A DNA stretch of 5,455 nt from Hadesarchaea archaeon DG-33 (lineage in GTDB: Archaea; Hadarchaeota; Hadarchaeia; Hadarchaeales; Hadarchaeaceae). This document shows, in pieces, positions 5,084-5,455 of this stretch (positions are counted from its first letter, which is position 1; each line of letters starts with the position of its first letter). The notes below the pieces were generated by a model that was not told where the DNA came from, ran no database searches, and worked only from the letters and a program-made list of their open reading frames with translations. The position numbers and the translations under genes are program-made. The stretch is taken from positions 1 through 5,455 of the forward strand of contig LQHI01000052.1 in the NCBI GenBank assembly GCA_001515185.1, written 5' to 3'.

Positions 5084-5127
5084 GATATTCATATTGTTGG
5101 ACCACCCCAATAGAATTTGGCGTTGAG
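5084..5127 (+). promoter_or_regulatory. Weak promoter and leader candidate for the GTPase gene
   Basis: GATATTCATATTG (5084-5096) is the only AT-rich TATA-like stretch close to the ATG at 5128 and would place a start site near 5115-5120, giving a very short leader. No clear GGTGA-type ribosome binding site precedes the ATG (GGCGTTGAG), which would suit a nearly leaderless transcript. Confidence 0.3.
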
Positions 5128-5455
5128 ATGCCGGCGAATCTCCCACCAGAGTACTTCAAGGCCGAGGCGCGCTATCAGCAAGCACGAACCATAGATGAGA
5201 AGATTCTAGCAACCGAGGAGCTCATCCGCCTCGCCCCAAAGCACAAAGGGACTGAGAAGCTCCTGAAAATGCTCAAGCGGCGCCTAGCCAAACTCCGCCA
5301 AGAGCTGCAGGCGAAACAGGCGCGCAGGGTCAGGAGAGGTGGGCCGAGTTTCGCCGTCAAAAAGGAAGGCGCAGCTCAGGTAGCGCTTGTTGGGGCACCG
5401 AACTCTGGGAAGTCGACGGTGCTGCATCAGCTCACGGCCGCTCGCCCAAAAATCG
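5128..5455 (+). CDS. DRG/OBG-type GTPase, N-terminal part (partial, runs off the window)
   Basis: The 109 visible residues begin with PANLPPEYFKAEARYQQA, then DEKILATEELIRLAPKHKGTEKLLKMLKRRLAKLRQEL (residues 23-60), a charged helical hairpin typical of the archaeal and bacterial OBG-family GTPases that carry a C-terminal TGS domain. A basic linker (QARRVRRGGPSFAVKKEG, 64-81) leads into the G domain. G1 (Walker A) is VALVGAPNSGKST at 85-97, with G89, G94, K95 and S96; the remaining G motifs and the TGS domain would be to the right. Such GTPases are thought to act with the ribosome in translation. A stop codon at 5083-5085 in the same frame and no ATG, GTG or TTG in between fix the ATG at 5128 as start. 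Family confidence is high; the exact subfamily (DRG against the TGS-containing OBG group) needs the missing part. Confidence 0.9.
   Translation, partial: MPANLPPEYFKAEARYQQARTIDEKILATEELIRLAPKHKGTEKLLKMLKRRLAKLRQELQAKQARRVRRGGPSFAVKKEGAAQVALVGAPNSGKSTVLHQLTAARPKI

Larger units (their letters stand above)
4671..5127. other. 457-base intergenic region with no convincing protein gene but repeats, T tracts and hairpins
   Basis: Open frames here (such as 4676-4921 + and 4759-4968 -) have no good ribosome binding site and no recognisable domain. The + strand from about 4685 to 4920 is strikingly pyrimidine-rich, so a - strand transcript would be purine-rich, as stable RNAs of thermophiles tend to be. 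Visible structure: GAATCTCGACC and two TTTCGACCC words (4686, 5020) in degenerate direct repeats, TCGTTGCTTT at 4743-4752 and again at 4779-4788, and five T5 runs. There are hairpins at 4712-4741 (CGAGT...GAA with TTC...ACTCG) and 4790-4807 (TCCTG with CAGGA), the palindrome AGGCGCCT at 4920-4927, and a tandem 22-base repeat at 4952-4995. I could not match it to tRNA, SRP RNA, RNase P RNA or C/D box RNA. It may hold an unrecognised - strand RNA, a decayed gene, or only terminator and promoter elements. Confidence 0.6.

Noticed and set aside
4671..5127. tRNA, SRP RNA, RNase P RNA or C/D box RNA
   Set aside because: TTTCGACCC resembles a T loop but no acceptor, anticodon arm or CCA-side pairing follows. 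The SRP GGAAG...GAGCAG core and the RNase P conserved regions are not matched, and an AUGACGA box-C-like word at 5012-5018 has no box D partner.
4931..5146. - strand 71-residue open frame crossing the tandem repeats
   Set aside because: Its start lies inside the GTPase coding region on the other strand, it has no ribosome binding site, and the repeats are better explained as DNA elements.

Overview
The window looks like a piece of an archaeal chromosome. A stand-alone Pth2-type peptidyl-tRNA hydrolase, a geranylgeranyl-reductase-family flavoprotein (archaeal lipid saturation), an archaeal-type ThiL, a GTPase with the N-terminus of the archaeal TGS/OBG group, GGTGA-type ribosome binding sites and BRE/TATA-like elements all point that way. 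I cannot name the lineage from sequence alone.

Layout, left to right. (1) Positions 1-1480, + strand, hold a tightly packed three-gene cassette: the 3' end of a probably secreted protein (carboxypeptidase-regulatory-like beta domain plus an Ada-like HxxxC...CxxC zinc-binding module), a 118-residue three-helix membrane protein, and, overlapping it by ATGA, a subtilisin-fold protein. The subtilisin-fold protein has the catalytic Asp, His and oxyanion Asn but stops before the catalytic Ser motif. This block looks more AT-rich than the rest and is the accessory part of the window. (2) Positions 1481-1564 are a short AT-rich convergent gap. (3) Positions 3421-1565, - strand, form a compact housekeeping operon: a DUF1616-like membrane protein with a Pro/Glu tail, pth2 (GTG start inside the tail codons) and thiL (ribosome binding site on the pth2 stop). 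(4) A 55-base divergent promoter region precedes a + strand geranylgeranyl-reductase-family gene with a TTG start (3477-4670). (5) Positions 4671-5127 are a 457-base region without a convincing protein gene but rich in structure: T5 tracts, small hairpins, degenerate direct repeats, a strongly pyrimidine-rich + strand, and two perfect tandem 22-base units. These units abut a BRE/TATA-like element facing the - strand. (6) From 5128 to the edge is the N-terminal part of a DRG/OBG-like GTPase with a clear Walker A motif.

The housekeeping genes (thiamine diphosphate synthesis, release of tRNA from stalled peptides, membrane lipid reduction, ribosome-associated GTPase) are ordinary. The two places worth attention are the left cassette (zinc-module protein, small membrane protein and Ser-less subtilase) and the 457-base intergenic region, which may hold a regulated - strand RNA or the remains of a gene.
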